Notes: generated by a model from the letters alone, not told the origin. Shown: positions 7,163 through 17,867, counted from the first letter of the stretch. The stretch is 64,000 bases of DNA from Clostridium omnivorum (GCF_026012015.1 NZ_BRXR01000001.1:3931501-3995500); one strand, 5' to 3'. Translations and numbers: made by a program.

Positions 7163-7681
7163 ATGTTTGATATAAATATTAAAATTGATGATATAAGTAT
7201 TTCAAGCATAGAGAAAGAAGATATTATTTATATTCAAAAATGGATAAATAATCAACAAGCTTTAAATATAAATATTGAAAATCCCTTAGGACTTAAGGAG
7301 TTATATCAGAGATTCCTTGAATACTATGTTAGTGAGAGTGAATTTTTCCTTAAGTTAAATCGAGGCGAAAATCTCATTGGTGTCTTAAAGGGAAGGTTAG
7401 AATTTAAGAATAATAACGAAGTATGGTTTTGGTATTATCTAATAGACCATGAATTTAGAGGAAAAGGTATAGGTAGTAATATAGTAAAAGAAGTAATGAA
7501 TTATTTTTCAAACAATTTTGGAATATATAATTTTTATACTGGAGTACCTGCAAAAGATGATGATATTAAAAGATTCTGGCTAAACAATAATTTTAATCTA
7601 ATAAGAGTTTCAAAGAACTTTTTTAACATTAATGGAGAAGAAATTGATATGCATATTTTAAAAGCAAAGGCTTATATGTAA
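7163..7681 (+). CDS. GNAT-family N-acetyltransferase
   Basis: A 172-residue GNAT-fold protein. The acetyl-CoA binding signature RGKGIG lies at 99-104 after the strand VWFWYYLIDHEF (beta-4), and the C-terminal part (RFWLNNNFNLIRVSKNFF) fits the usual beta-6/7 region. Such enzymes transfer the acetyl group to small amines, antibiotics or protein N-termini; the substrate is not readable from the sequence. AGAGGTG upstream of the ATG. Divergent from pepA and not part of the riboswitch unit that follows. Confidence 0.8.
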   Translation: MFDINIKIDDISISSIEKEDIIYIQKWINNQQALNINIENPLGLKELYQRFLEYYVSESEFFLKLNRGENLIGVLKGRLEFKNNNEVWFWYYLIDHEFRGKGIGSNIVKEVMNYFSNNFGIYNFYTGVPAKDDDIKRFWLNNNFNLIRVSKNFFNINGEEIDMHILKAKAYM

Positions 7682-7719
7682 TAAAGTGGGAAATATTTTT
7701 ATAAAATAGTTAATTATCA

Positions 7720-7748
7720 TTGACAGCGCACATATAATAAACTATAAT
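7720..7748 (+). promoter_or_regulatory. Housekeeping promoter of the c-di-AMP riboswitch transcript
   Basis: TTGACA (7720-7725) and TATAAT (7743-7748) are both perfect consensus hexamers, with a 17-bp spacer. The transcript would start near 7755, at the 5' edge of the riboswitch. Confidence 0.85.
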
Positions 7749-7752
7749 AAAA

Positions 7753-7902
7753 ATCGTGCTGAATCCTATTTATAGGTACGGAGGAACCAGTATGTTGGGG
7801 TTAATCCGATTATTTTATTAAATAATGTCCAATTAATGGACAACTTAATAAAAAATTGGTAGGGAACCTTCACCCGAACCCGTCAGCTAACTCCGGAGGC
7901 AA
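7753..7902 (+). ncRNA. Cyclic di-AMP riboswitch (ydaO-yuaA type)
   Basis: The segment has the hallmarks of the ydaO/yuaA class: GCTGAATCC near the 5' end, GGAGGAACCA, GGGGTTAATCCG, then GGGAACCTTCACCCGAACCC followed by GTCAGCTAACTCCGGAGGC. The class binds c-di-AMP and usually turns off genes for cell-wall hydrolases and potassium or osmolyte transport. Here it lies 15 nt before an NlpC/P60 hydrolase gene. The variable arm (7810-7860) contains GTCCAATTAATGGAC. Confidence 0.92.
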
Positions 7903-7916
7903 GAAGGAGGTTACAA

Positions 7917-8546
7917 ATGAAATACATAAAATCAACGGCATTTATTTTTGTTGTGAGTATATTAGCTATAAGCATCACATCCAAAACAAACAGCTATGAG
8001 GTAAAGGCAGATGCAGCTATTAAAACACAACAAGGAGTTGTAGTTCGATCTGCGAACTTAACAACAGAGAAGGTAATAGTAGTTCCTAAAAAGGAAACAG
8101 AAGAAACAAGTAAGGGCAATTCATCTAAAAAGTCATCATTAAGCAGAGGTGGATCAATGAATAGCTCACTTGCTAAAACATCAGGTAACAGCAGCGTAGT
8201 TGGATTTGCTTCCAATTTTTTAGGAAGGCCTTATGTATGGGGAGCTTCAGGCCCAAGAGCCTTTGATTGCTCAGGATTTACAGCTTATGTTTATAGTAAC
8301 TTTGGTGTTTACTTAGATCACTATACTGGGTCACAATTTGGAGCTGGTAAGTCAGTTAGTAGAGCAAATTTATCTCCTGGCGATTTGGTATTCTTTAATA
8401 CCTATGGTTCGATATCACATGTTGGTATATACATGGGTGATGGAAGATTTATTCATGCAGCTAATCAACGAACTGGTGTAACAATAAGTAATTTAGATGA
8501 AGGGTATTATTCAGCTAGATATGCTGGAGCAAGAAGAGTAAAATAG
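7917..8546 (+). CDS. Secreted NlpC/P60 peptidoglycan endopeptidase
   Basis: A 209-residue exported cell-wall hydrolase that cuts peptide bonds in peptidoglycan stems. A signal peptide covers about residues 1-33 (hydrophobic core FIFVVSILAISIT). A Ser/Lys-rich linker follows, and the NlpC/P60 domain spans about 93-209. The catalytic Cys is C118 in AFDCSG, the catalytic His is H168 in SHVGIYMG, and the third polar residue is H180. There are no SH3 repeats, so it is a minimal member. The c-di-AMP riboswitch directly upstream ties its synthesis to turgor and wall signalling. Monocistronic. Confidence 0.9.
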   Translation: MKYIKSTAFIFVVSILAISITSKTNSYEVKADAAIKTQQGVVVRSANLTTEKVIVVPKKETEETSKGNSSKKSSLSRGGSMNSSLAKTSGNSSVVGFASNFLGRPYVWGASGPRAFDCSGFTAYVYSNFGVYLDHYTGSQFGAGKSVSRANLSPGDLVFFNTYGSISHVGIYMGDGRFIHAANQRTGVTISNLDEGYYSARYAGARRVK

Positions 8547-8556
8547 TAATTTATCT

Positions 8557-8584
8557 CCCGACAAAATTTGTCGGGTTTTTTTTA
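8557..8584 (+). terminator. Terminator of the NlpC/P60 gene
   Basis: CCCGACAA/TTGTCGGG stem followed by TTTTTTTTT. Confidence 0.85.
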
Positions 8585-8706
8585 TCATAAATTTATTAAA
8601 CTTCAAATAGTATAAAGTATGTATTTGGTTACTGCCATATTAAATTCCGCTTATTATACTAAGGTAGAAACCTTTTATAATTAACATATTATTTGGAGGT
8701 ATAGTT

Positions 8707-9417
8707 ATGAAGTACACAAGATATGATATGAGAAAAAAGAAAAATGAAGGAACTATGGTTCTGCTTATTTTAGCTGTTACACTGATTATGGCTTTCGTTA
8801 TTGGTACTGTTATGTCAAACTTTTTTCTAAAGAACGCTTCTAATGTTAAAAATGAAGATGGTGCACAAAAAACTGTATCACAAAAAACAAGTAATCAATC
8901 CGCTGAAAAAGATGCTGTTGTTAAATATGTAGTAATTCAAGGCGGAAAATACATAAAAAGTGAAAATGTAGGACCAGAAAAAAATATATTAAGCAATTAT
9001 GGAAATCCATTTACAATAGCAGAAGCAGATGGAACTAGAGTTTTACTTGGAATATATAGTGAAGCTGATTCTGAGAAACTTATAAAAACATTAAATGACA
9101 ATAAAGTTGATAATTCTAAAATGGTTTTAGAAGTTACTAATGGAGATATGTGTAATAAGGAGATAGTTGAAATAATAAATGCTAACCTATTAATACTTAC
9201 AAAGTTAACTGAAAAAAATGTACCAGCAGTTCAAACTAAAGATTTAAAAGAATGGTGTGCTAGTCTTAAGGATGTAGAAAAAGGAAGTAAGAATTATGCA
9301 ATACTTACTGAGCTTAAAGGATATGTGAAAAATATGCCAGAGACTATTGCAAAAGAAAAGGCATCAGATAATTATGTATATATTTATAATATTTTGAAGA
9401 AATTTAATTCTAAATGA
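8707..9417 (+). CDS. Membrane-anchored SPOR-like domain protein
   Basis: A 236-residue protein with a short basic cytoplasmic tail, one membrane segment at about 17-41 (VLLILAVTLIMAFVIGTVM), and an extracytoplasmic part. Residues ~72-142 look like a SPOR domain (VIQGGKY, then NPFTIAEADGTRVLLGIYSEADSEK written in pieces of the usual beta-alpha pattern), the fold that binds denuded glycan strands at the septum. The C-terminal ~90 residues are helical. It precedes the maf-radC-mre block but has its own terminator. Role in division or wall remodelling is inferred from the domain. Confidence 0.7.
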   Translation: MKYTRYDMRKKKNEGTMVLLILAVTLIMAFVIGTVMSNFFLKNASNVKNEDGAQKTVSQKTSNQSAEKDAVVKYVVIQGGKYIKSENVGPEKNILSNYGNPFTIAEADGTRVLLGIYSEADSEKLIKTLNDNKVDNSKMVLEVTNGDMCNKEIVEIINANLLILTKLTEKNVPAVQTKDLKEWCASLKDVEKGSKNYAILTELKGYVKNMPETIAKEKASDNYVYIYNILKKFNSK

Positions 9418-9418
9418 G

Positions 9419-9457
9419 AATTAACGCGTCATATGTAAGGCGCGTTAATTTATTTTT
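9419..9457 (+). terminator. Terminator of the SPOR gene
   Basis: AATTAACGCG / CGCGTTAATT perfect stem with a 12-nt loop, then TATTTTTTG. Confidence 0.8.
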
Positions 9458-9649
9458 TGTAAATTTCTTTTTATTTTCATACAAAAAACTTAAAAAATTA
9501 TTAAACAATCCTCTAAATACTTGTTTATGAATATTTTAAATGATAAACTATATAAGATGTATATTTAAAAAATTTAATTTAAATATAATGTCTATTAAAG
9601 GTTGAATCTTGTCAATAATACTAGTATGGATACATTAGGATGTGATAAA

Positions 9650-10231
9650 GTGAAAATTATATTGGCATCAGCTTCTGAAAGAAGACAGGAGTTATTAAAT
9701 AGATTGACAGGTGAATTTGACATTAATGTAAGCAATTTCGATGAAAGCACGATTCCTTTTAATGGCAGCTTCCACCATTATGTAATGGAGCTTGCCAGGG
9801 GGAAAGCCTTAGAAGTCGAAAATAGATTGTCAGATGCCGAAGAAAAAATTATCATTGGTTGTGATACAATTGTTGCATTTAATGGCAAGGTACTTGGTAA
9901 GCCAAAGGATAAAGAAGATGCCTTTAAAATGCTAAGAGAACTAAGTGATGCTGAACATGAAGTATATTCTGGAATTGCTCTTGTTAATACAAAAACCAAA
10001 AGGGTAATAACAGATTTTGTATGCACTAAAGTGAAGTTTTCTGATTTATCTGATGAGGAAATAAAAAGGTATATAAATACAGAAGAACCAATGGATAAGG
10101 CAGGAGCTTATGGGATTCAGGGAATAGGTGGAATTTTTGTTGAAAAAATTCACGGATGCTATTATAATGTTGTAGGGCTTCCTTTAAATAAGCTCTATTG
10201 TATGCTAAGGGAGATGGGAGTAAATCTATAA
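9650..10231 (+). CDS. maf: Maf-type nucleoside triphosphate pyrophosphatase
   Basis: A house-cleaning enzyme that hydrolyses dTTP/UTP or modified nucleotides to the monophosphate. Started at GTG 9650 the protein is 193 residues, the normal Maf length, and opens with the usual [15 protein letters not shown]. The frame is open further upstream to TTG 9602, with an ATG at 9626, but AGGA lies just before the GTG and family alignment supports the short form. Further Maf signatures are [16 protein letters not shown] and [10 protein letters not shown]. It lies 12 bp before radC, as in many Bacillota (maf-radC-mreBCD), probably one operon. Confidence 0.9.
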   Translation: MKIILASASERRQELLNRLTGEFDINVSNFDESTIPFNGSFHHYVMELARGKALEVENRLSDAEEKIIIGCDTIVAFNGKVLGKPKDKEDAFKMLRELSDAEHEVYSGIALVNTKTKRVITDFVCTKVKFSDLSDEEIKRYINTEEPMDKAGAYGIQGIGGIFVEKIHGCYYNVVGLPLNKLYCMLREMGVNL

Positions 10232-10243
10232 AGGAGTATATTC

Positions 10244-10930
10244 ATGGGAAGTTTACTTAGAATTATGGATTTGCCCGAAAATGAAAGACCGAGAGAAAAG
10301 TTGTTAAGGTATGGCGCTGATGAGCTTTCTAATAGTGAACTGCTAGCAATTATATTAAGAACTGGCAGTAACAGCGAGAACATATTGAACCTATGCAGTC
10401 GAATTTTAAAAGAGACTGATGGACTCAATGGGCTTATGGAATGTTCTGCAAATGAATTTATGAGTATAAAAGGAATTGGTGAAGCAAAAGCATCTCAACT
10501 TCTTGCTTTGGCAGAACTCAGCAAAAGATTTAAATCTTTTAAATCTGGTGATGAGTATAAAATATCAGAACCAAGGGACGCTGCGCTTTTAGTTCTGGAG
10601 AGTATGAGATATCTAAAGAAGGAATTTTTAAAGATTATTATGCTGAATACTAAAAATATAGTTATTTCTATAAAAGATGTTTCAGTTGGAAGTCTTAATT
10701 CTTCTATAGTACATCCAAGAGAGGTGTTTAGTGAAGCAATAAAAAAGAGTAGTGCTTCTATTATAATTTGTCATAACCATCCTTCTGGAGATCCCACTCC
10801 TAGTGGAGAAGATATAAGTGTTACTAAAAGGTTAAAAGAATGTTCTTTACTAATAGGAGTAGATTTATTGGATCACATCATAATTGGAAATGGAACATAT
10901 ATAAGTTTGAAAGAAAAAGGAATGCTGTAA
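10244..10930 (+). CDS. radC: RadC-family JAB1/MPN protein
   Basis: A 228-residue protein of the UPF0758/RadC family. An N-terminal helix-hairpin-helix-like region (FMSIKGIGEAKASQL, ~72-86) precedes a JAMM metalloprotease-like domain whose metal motif is intact: HNHPSGDPTPSGED at 177-190, giving H177, H179 and D190. Despite the name, a DNA-repair role has not held up for the E. coli protein and the true substrate is unknown. Its conserved place between maf and mreB is typical of clostridia and bacilli. Confidence 0.92.
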   Translation: MGSLLRIMDLPENERPREKLLRYGADELSNSELLAIILRTGSNSENILNLCSRILKETDGLNGLMECSANEFMSIKGIGEAKASQLLALAELSKRFKSFKSGDEYKISEPRDAALLVLESMRYLKKEFLKIIMLNTKNIVISIKDVSVGSLNSSIVHPREVFSEAIKKSSASIIICHNHPSGDPTPSGEDISVTKRLKECSLLIGVDLLDHIIIGNGTYISLKEKGML

Positions 10931-10936
10931 AGTTGA

Positions 10937-11959
<1,023 letters not shown>

Positions 11960-11964
11960 TTAAT

Positions 11965-12828
11965 ATGACATTTCTTAAAAATAAACTGGCAGTAACAATT
12001 ATTGTACTGTCAGTTAGCTTTTTAGTATTAATTGGGTATAGTGTCAAGAGGGAAAAGGTATCTTTTGTAGAAAATGGCGTTGGAGTAACCTTAAATTCTG
12101 TACAAAAGGTAGTTTATAGCGCTGGAGCTAATATAAAAGAATTTGGAAGCTTTATAATTCATTTTTCTGAAATCAAAAAAGAGAATGAAGAGCTTAAAGC
12201 TCGAAATGATGAACTTGAAACAAAGGCTTTAGAATATGATGCTTTAAAGAGCGAAAATGAAAGATTATCTGAAAACTTGAAGTTTAAAGACGAGCGTTCT
12301 GAATATGATTATTTAGGCTGTAGGATCATTGGAAATGCAGGCGGCAACTATTTAGATGGTTTTACTATAGATAGAGGAATTAAGGACGGAGTAAAAAAAG
12401 GAATGGTAGCTGTTACATCAAAAGGACTTGTGGGACAAGTAACTGCTGTTGCAAGTAATTGGGCTATTATTCAATCACTATCTAATGAGAATATTGCAGT
12501 GAGTGGTATGGTAAATTCTCAGGAAACAAGTGGAAATGATAGTGGTATGGTAAGAGGTTATAAAGATTCAGAAAATAGACTTCTTGCAAAATTATATTAT
12601 CTTCCATTAGATTCAAAGGTTAAAAAGGGCGATGAAATTTTAACTTCTGGGCTTGGAGGATTATATCCAAAGGGAATTAGAATAGGAAAAGTGCTTGATA
12701 TTGAAGAGGATAAAGGAAAGATTATGAAGAATGCAGTAATTGAGCCTTATGTTGAATTTAATAAGCTGCAAGAAGTAATGTTAGTAGTTCCTAAAAATAT
12801 TAGAGATTTAAATGAAATAAAATACTAG
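11965..12828 (+). CDS. mreC: Rod-shape protein MreC
   Basis: A 287-residue bitopic membrane protein that links MreB to the periplasmic PBP machinery. The membrane helix is at about 8-26, a coiled coil at about 68-113 (repeated EN/EL heptads), and the beta-barrel core domain follows (GNYLDGFTIDRGIKDGVKKG, about 128-147, then GLVGQV). It starts 5 bp after mreB. Length and domain order are normal for the family. Confidence 0.95.
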   Translation: MTFLKNKLAVTIIVLSVSFLVLIGYSVKREKVSFVENGVGVTLNSVQKVVYSAGANIKEFGSFIIHFSEIKKENEELKARNDELETKALEYDALKSENERLSENLKFKDERSEYDYLGCRIIGNAGGNYLDGFTIDRGIKDGVKKGMVAVTSKGLVGQVTAVASNWAIIQSLSNENIAVSGMVNSQETSGNDSGMVRGYKDSENRLLAKLYYLPLDSKVKKGDEILTSGLGGLYPKGIRIGKVLDIEEDKGKIMKNAVIEPYVEFNKLQEVMLVVPKNIRDLNEIKY

Positions 12829-12838
12829 GGTGGTAACC

Positions 12839-13339
12839 ATGAAGAGAATATTTACAATTATTTTTTTAAGCCTAATTTTTTTTATAATAGATAACACTAT
12901 TATGCCTTTATTCTCTATTAAGGGTATTTTCCCTAGCTTTTTATTTTTGTTTGCCATATGTTTTTCAATAATTAATGGAGTATGGGAAGGTTTATGGTTA
13001 GGTGTGTTTACAGGTATGCTTCAAGATTTATACTTTTTTAATGGCTTTGGAGTAAATGCATTTGTAAATATGCTAGTGTGCATAATAGCTGCAGTAATTG
13101 GAAATGTGATTATTAAGGAGAAGAGACTTATACCAACAGCTGCTTCATTTGGTTTATCTCTTCTTAAGGGTGTAATTGTATTTGCTATATTATATATAGC
13201 TAAGCAATATACCTATTTTGAGCATATATTTTTCGATTCACTTTGTAATATGGTAATATGTTTTTTCTTTTATAAATGGTTGTATAGATTTTGCCAAAAA
13301 GACTATATGCAAAGAAAGTGGAAATTTTATGAAAAATAA
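12839..13339 (+). CDS. mreD: Rod-shape membrane protein MreD
   Basis: A 166-residue polytopic membrane protein with about five or six hydrophobic segments and few charged residues, the standard MreD profile. It acts with MreC in the elongasome. ATG 12839 is preferred because AGGGTGG lies in front of it; the in-frame GTG at 12830 is part of that region. Assignment rests on hydropathy, length and its place between mreC and PBP2. Confidence 0.9.
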   Translation: MKRIFTIIFLSLIFFIIDNTIMPLFSIKGIFPSFLFLFAICFSIINGVWEGLWLGVFTGMLQDLYFFNGFGVNAFVNMLVCIIAAVIGNVIIKEKRLIPTAASFGLSLLKGVIVFAILYIAKQYTYFEHIFFDSLCNMVICFFFYKWLYRFCQKDYMQRKWKFYEK

Positions 13340-13359
13340 AAAGTGGTGATGGTGGGATT

Positions 13360-16248
13360 ATGAAGAAAAAGAAGAAAAAGAGTTTTAATAGGTTTACAGC
13401 CTTATTTATAATAATGCTTCTAATATTTACAGCCATAACATCTAGGCTCACCTATCTGCAAGTAGTCAAAGCAGAAGATTATAAGGAAAAGGCTAACAGA
13501 AAATCTATTACTGAAATACAGGAATTTGCACCAAGAGGTGAAATTAAGGACAGAAATGGCAGCCTGCTTGCAACAAATCAAAAGAGCTATATACTAACAT
13601 ATACGGAAACCGATGAAAGTAAACTAAATTTCTTCCAAACAATGGATAAGGTATTTAAGGTGTTAGATGAAAACAAAGAAGTGCAGCAGGATGACTTTGA
13701 ACTAAAAATTAACCCATATAGATTTGAATTTAAAGTTCAAGATGAAGATGCTAGAAAACAGATAGAATTAAGATTTAAGAAGGATAGGGGTTTAGATGAG
13801 GAAATTATAAAGAAGCTATACCCTAAAGTGAAGGACACTCTTTCAGAAGAACAGCAAGAAAAGGTTGATGAAGAATTATTAAAAATAACTCCTGAGCAAA
13901 CATTTAAATATCTGGTTGATCAATATAAGCTTACTCCTAAGGATACTTTTAAAAATATAGTTGATCAATATAGTGATGTTCCTAATGATACATTACAACT
14001 TATTAAAAGCAAGTATAAGATTTCTTCAGAAAGTGAAGTAAAAGCATTGCTTGATCAATATGTAAAGGATAAAAAGAAAACTAAAGAAATATTTGAACAG
14101 CTAGTTGTAAAATGCGGAGTAGATAAGCTTAACTATACAATAGATCAGCAAAGAAGATATATGCTTGTTAAAGATACTCAGAAGATGCAAAGTTTTTCAG
14201 GTTATAAGCCTGTAGAAATCGCAAAGAGTATTAATCAGGATACAGCATTTATATTTTCTCAAATGCTAAATGATATGCCAGGTATAGATATATCAATTCA
14301 GCCAATTAGGTATTATCCTTATGATGAATTAGGATCTGCCTTTTTAGGTTATATATCTAAGATTAACTCTTCAAGTAAAGATAAGTACGATGAAAAAGGA
14401 TATGATTCCAATACGGATTATGTAGGTGCAGCAGGACTTGAAAGAGCTTATGAAGACAAACTTAAAGGCTCAAAAGGTGGAAGAATAGTTAAGTTAAATA
14501 AACAGGGTAGAGTAACTGAAGAATTAGGCAGCAGGGAGTCTTATCCAGGACAGACACTACAGCTTACTATTGATAAAGATGTTCAATATGCAGCAGAAGT
14601 AGCTCTTGATAAAACAATGGCTAGTTTGCAAAAAGCAGGAGTTCAACAAGACGTTGATACATCAAATGCTACAAGAGGAGCTGCAGTTGCAATTGATGTA
14701 AATACAGGGGGAATATTAGCTCTAGTAAGTAGACCAGGATTTAACCCTAATGATTTTGCAAAAGGACTTACAGAAGATCAATATAAAAAGTATTTTAGTC
14801 CTGATTATGCTGGTTTTGGAAAGTTGAAGGGATACAATAATGATAAAATAAATGAATTGTTCCCAATGTATAAGAACACAAATATAAGATACGATAAATA
14901 TGATGTTTTGCCAAAGCCTCTTTATAATTATGCTACATTATCATTAACTCAACCAGGTTCTACATTTAAGCCGTTAACAGCTATAGCTGGACTTGAAAAA
15001 GGAGTAATTAATACATCTACAACTGTTGATGATGAGGGATTTTTTGATGATGGAAATGGTTTTAACACAAAATTTCCATCGGATGGACGTAATGGTATAG
15101 TCAATTTAACTACTGCTATTGCAAAATCTAGTAACCCTTATTTTATGACAGTTTCTCAAAGACTAAGGGCGGCTTATGGCGATGATGTTTTAGCTGATTA
15201 TGCTTGGAAATTTGGACTCGGTATAAAGCCTAATTCAGGACAAAAACCAACTACAGGTATAGAATTTGCCAGTGATGAAGAAAATTTTGGACAAGTGTTT
15301 AATTCTTATACTATTAAGAATAACTATGCTGCAAGCTATCTTGCAAGTTGTATGGATTTGCTTAAGTCTGGGAAGAGTTCAAAGGGAAATACTTTTACAC
15401 CTATCAATTTATATTATGGTGATTCAGATAGTGATGAAGTAAAGCAAATTAAGAAAGATTTTAAGGATCAGATATCAGCTTTTATAAAGAATGGTGGATG
15501 GGTAGAAGGTGTAGGTAGTAAAGATGATAAGAACTCTGGAATTAAAAGGGATACTTATGTAATGAACACTTACACAACTTTAATTAATAAGCTTATAGCA
15601 GCAGATTCAAGCTATAAAGGTAAAAATATTTCTAAGAGTGAAATATCAAGCATGGCCTATGATTTGCTTAGTATAAGTATTTATGATGGATATTTCCAAA
15701 GTACAGCACCGTTTAATATCTACAACGCTTCTATAGGACAAGGTATAAGTAATTTTACTCCACTTCAACTTGCTAATTACGTTTCAACTATGGTAAATGG
15801 AGGAAATAGATACAAGCTTCACCTTGTGGATAAAATTACTGATGCTAATGGAAATGTAATCCAGGATATAAAGCCTGAGGTTGTTGAAAATACAGGAGTT
15901 AAGCAGTCTACCTTAGATGCAGTAAAGGCTGGTATGTTGGCCGTTACCGATAAAGGTACTGCAGCAGGAGCTTTTGCTGGCCTTCCATTTCAAACAGCAG
16001 GTAAGACAGGATCAGCTACTTTTAGAAATGACCAAGCTGATTTTGGAAGAACCTCCTATGCAGTGTATGTTGGTTTTGCACCATATGATAAACCTCAAAT
16101 TGCTGTGGCAGTGATAATATTCGATGGTGGTCACGGGGGATTCATAACACCTGTGGCAAGAGCTATGTACGAAGCTTATTTCAAGGATCAATTAAAAGCA
16201 AATGGTGTTACACCTCAGAGTGACATTGAGGCTAAGCCAATTAATTAG
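13360..16248 (+). CDS. mrdA: Penicillin-binding protein 2, elongasome transpeptidase, unusually long
   Basis: A class B PBP that cross-links peptidoglycan during elongation with RodA. At 962 residues it is about 300 longer than the E. coli protein. Order: poly-Lys start, membrane helix ~11-31, dimerisation/pedestal domain with APRGEIKDRNG at ~57-67, and transpeptidase domain. Active-site motifs are intact: STFK at 534-537, SSN at 590-592, KTGS at 882-885. The extra length comes from a Lys/Glu-rich insert at ~130-260 containing three spaced V/L-DQY units, and a further insert between SSN and KTG at ~670-780. Last gene of the mre operon, closed by a terminator. Confidence 0.95.
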   Translation: MKKKKKKSFNRFTALFIIMLLIFTAITSRLTYLQVVKAEDYKEKANRKSITEIQEFAPRGEIKDRNGSLLATNQKSYILTYTETDESKLNFFQTMDKVFKVLDENKEVQQDDFELKINPYRFEFKVQDEDARKQIELRFKKDRGLDEEIIKKLYPKVKDTLSEEQQEKVDEELLKITPEQTFKYLVDQYKLTPKDTFKNIVDQYSDVPNDTLQLIKSKYKISSESEVKALLDQYVKDKKKTKEIFEQLVVKCGVDKLNYTIDQQRRYMLVKDTQKMQSFSGYKPVEIAKSINQDTAFIFSQMLNDMPGIDISIQPIRYYPYDELGSAFLGYISKINSSSKDKYDEKGYDSNTDYVGAAGLERAYEDKLKGSKGGRIVKLNKQGRVTEELGSRESYPGQTLQLTIDKDVQYAAEVALDKTMASLQKAGVQQDVDTSNATRGAAVAIDVNTGGILALVSRPGFNPNDFAKGLTEDQYKKYFSPDYAGFGKLKGYNNDKINELFPMYKNTNIRYDKYDVLPKPLYNYATLSLTQPGSTFKPLTAIAGLEKGVINTSTTVDDEGFFDDGNGFNTKFPSDGRNGIVNLTTAIAKSSNPYFMTVSQRLRAAYGDDVLADYAWKFGLGIKPNSGQKPTTGIEFASDEENFGQVFNSYTIKNNYAASYLASCMDLLKSGKSSKGNTFTPINLYYGDSDSDEVKQIKKDFKDQISAFIKNGGWVEGVGSKDDKNSGIKRDTYVMNTYTTLINKLIAADSSYKGKNISKSEISSMAYDLLSISIYDGYFQSTAPFNIYNASIGQGISNFTPLQLANYVSTMVNGGNRYKLHLVDKITDANGNVIQDIKPEVVENTGVKQSTLDAVKAGMLAVTDKGTAAGAFAGLPFQTAGKTGSATFRNDQADFGRTSYAVYVGFAPYDKPQIAVAVIIFDGGHGGFITPVARAMYEAYFKDQLKANGVTPQSDIEAKPIN

Positions 16249-16256
16249 TACAATAA

Positions 16257-16288
16257 AAAAATAGATGGGTGCACCCCATCTATTTTTA
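16257..16288 (+). terminator. Terminator of the mre operon
   Basis: AAAAATAGATGGG / CCCATCTATTTTT with a short loop, 8 bp after the PBP2 stop. Confidence 0.85.
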
Positions 16289-16411
16289 TTATGCAAAATT
16301 CAATTAAATTTTAGTATTTAAGCTATAATATACGAAATTTTACAAGTTGAAAGAAGGATTTTACTAAATTTTGTTGAAATATAATGTTATGCTTACTTAT
16401 GGAGGTTTTTT

Positions 16412-17044
16412 ATGATAGAAGACAGAATAATAATTAAGGGAAACAAAGAAGGTTTAAATGCAGTTATTAATATCCACAAATTCAAGGACTTTGATGAAGT
16501 TTTAGAGGTTTTAGTGGATAAGCTATCTAAGGGAAGAAAGTTTTATAAAGGCTGTACCTTAAAGATAACTGCAGAACTAAAATATATAAATGATAGAGAA
16601 TTAAGTAAGCTAAAAGACATTTTATTTGAAGAGTTTCTTATTCAAGATTGCATATTTGAGGATAAGGAAGAAAAAAACTCTAAAGTTTTTTCAGGAATAT
16701 ACGAAGGTAGAACAAAGTTCATAAAAAAGACTATACGTGGCGGGCAAAGCATTGACTATTCTGGTAACATAGTAATAATTGGCGATGTTAATCCAGGAGC
16801 AGTAGTCTCAGCTGGAGGCAATATTGTAGTTTTAGGTTCTCTACGGGGAAATGTGCACGCTGGTGCAAGCGGTAATGATAAAGCTATTATTGCTGCTTTT
16901 AGTATGCAGCCTGAAATACTTCAAATTGCAGATATTATGACTAGATCACCTGAAGATGGCGTAAAGCCAACCTTTCCAGAGGTGGCTAAGGTAAAAGATA
17001 ATATGATAATTGTGGAACCGTATTTATTAAACAAGTTTATTTAA
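16412..17044 (+). CDS. minC: Septum-site inhibitor MinC
   Basis: A 210-residue inhibitor of FtsZ polymerisation. The N-terminal FtsZ-binding domain (~1-95) is poorly conserved, as usual. The C-terminal beta-helix (~105-205) has the recognisable [20 protein letters not shown] and [18 protein letters not shown] blocks used for dimerisation and MinD binding. First gene of minCDE, with GGAGGT before the ATG and 13 bp to minD. Confidence 0.95.
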   Translation: MIEDRIIIKGNKEGLNAVINIHKFKDFDEVLEVLVDKLSKGRKFYKGCTLKITAELKYINDRELSKLKDILFEEFLIQDCIFEDKEEKNSKVFSGIYEGRTKFIKKTIRGGQSIDYSGNIVIIGDVNPGAVVSAGGNIVVLGSLRGNVHAGASGNDKAIIAAFSMQPEILQIADIMTRSPEDGVKPTFPEVAKVKDNMIIVEPYLLNKFI

Positions 17045-17057
17045 TGGAGGTAAGAAA

Positions 17058-17855
17058 ATGGGAGAGGCTATTGTTATTACATCAGGTAAAGGTGGAGTTG
17101 GTAAAACAACTACAACTGCTAATATAGGTACTGCACTAGCAGCAATGGGTAAGAAAGTAGTTGTAGTAGATGGAGATACAGGACTAAGAAATTTGGATGT
17201 ACTTATGGGACTTGAAAATAGAATTGTATTTACTCTATTAGACGTATTAGAAGAAAAGTGCAGGTTAAAGCAAGCACTAATAAAGGATAAGAGATTTAAT
17301 AATTTATTTATGCTTCCAACTGCACAAACTAGGGATAAAGACGATGTGGATTCGGAGAAGATGTTAAGTACTGTAAATCAGTTGAAAGAGGAATTTGATT
17401 ATGTAATTATTGATTGTCCTGCAGGAATTGAACAAGGCTTTGAAAACGCTGTGGTTGGAGCTGATAGAGCCATTGTAGTTGTTAATCCTGAGCTAACTTC
17501 TGTAAGAGACGCAGATAGGGTAATAGGAAAATTAGATTCCAAAGGTCTTGAGAGGCATGAACTAGTAATTAATAGACTAAATCATGAAATGGTGAAAAAA
17601 GGCGATATGCTAGATATTAACGATATTCTAGATAGCCTAGCTATAAAACTTATTGGTGTAGTTCCAGATGATAGAAATGTTACAGTTTCGACCAATAAGG
17701 GAGAGCCTATTGTATTGGATGATAAGGCTTTCTCAGGACAAGCATTTAAAAATATTGCAAAAAGAATTGTGGGGGAAGAAGTACCTTTTATGTCCTTAGA
17801 CAATGATGAAGGTGGATTTTTATCCTCACTAAAAAAGATATTTAAGAAAAAATAG
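17058..17855 (+). CDS. minD: Septum-site ATPase MinD
   Basis: A 265-residue ParA/MinD ATPase that recruits MinC to the membrane and away from mid-cell. The deviant Walker A GKGGVGKTTT is at about 10-19 with the signature Lys11, the switch/Walker B region at FDYVIIDCPAG, and the C-terminal amphipathic membrane-targeting helix FLSSLKKIFKKK. All MinD hallmarks are intact. Confidence 0.97.
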   Translation: MGEAIVITSGKGGVGKTTTTANIGTALAAMGKKVVVVDGDTGLRNLDVLMGLENRIVFTLLDVLEEKCRLKQALIKDKRFNNLFMLPTAQTRDKDDVDSEKMLSTVNQLKEEFDYVIIDCPAGIEQGFENAVVGADRAIVVVNPELTSVRDADRVIGKLDSKGLERHELVINRLNHEMVKKGDMLDINDILDSLAIKLIGVVPDDRNVTVSTNKGEPIVLDDKAFSGQAFKNIAKRIVGEEVPFMSLDNDEGGFLSSLKKIFKKK

Positions 17856-17867
17856 GGGGAGAGTAAT

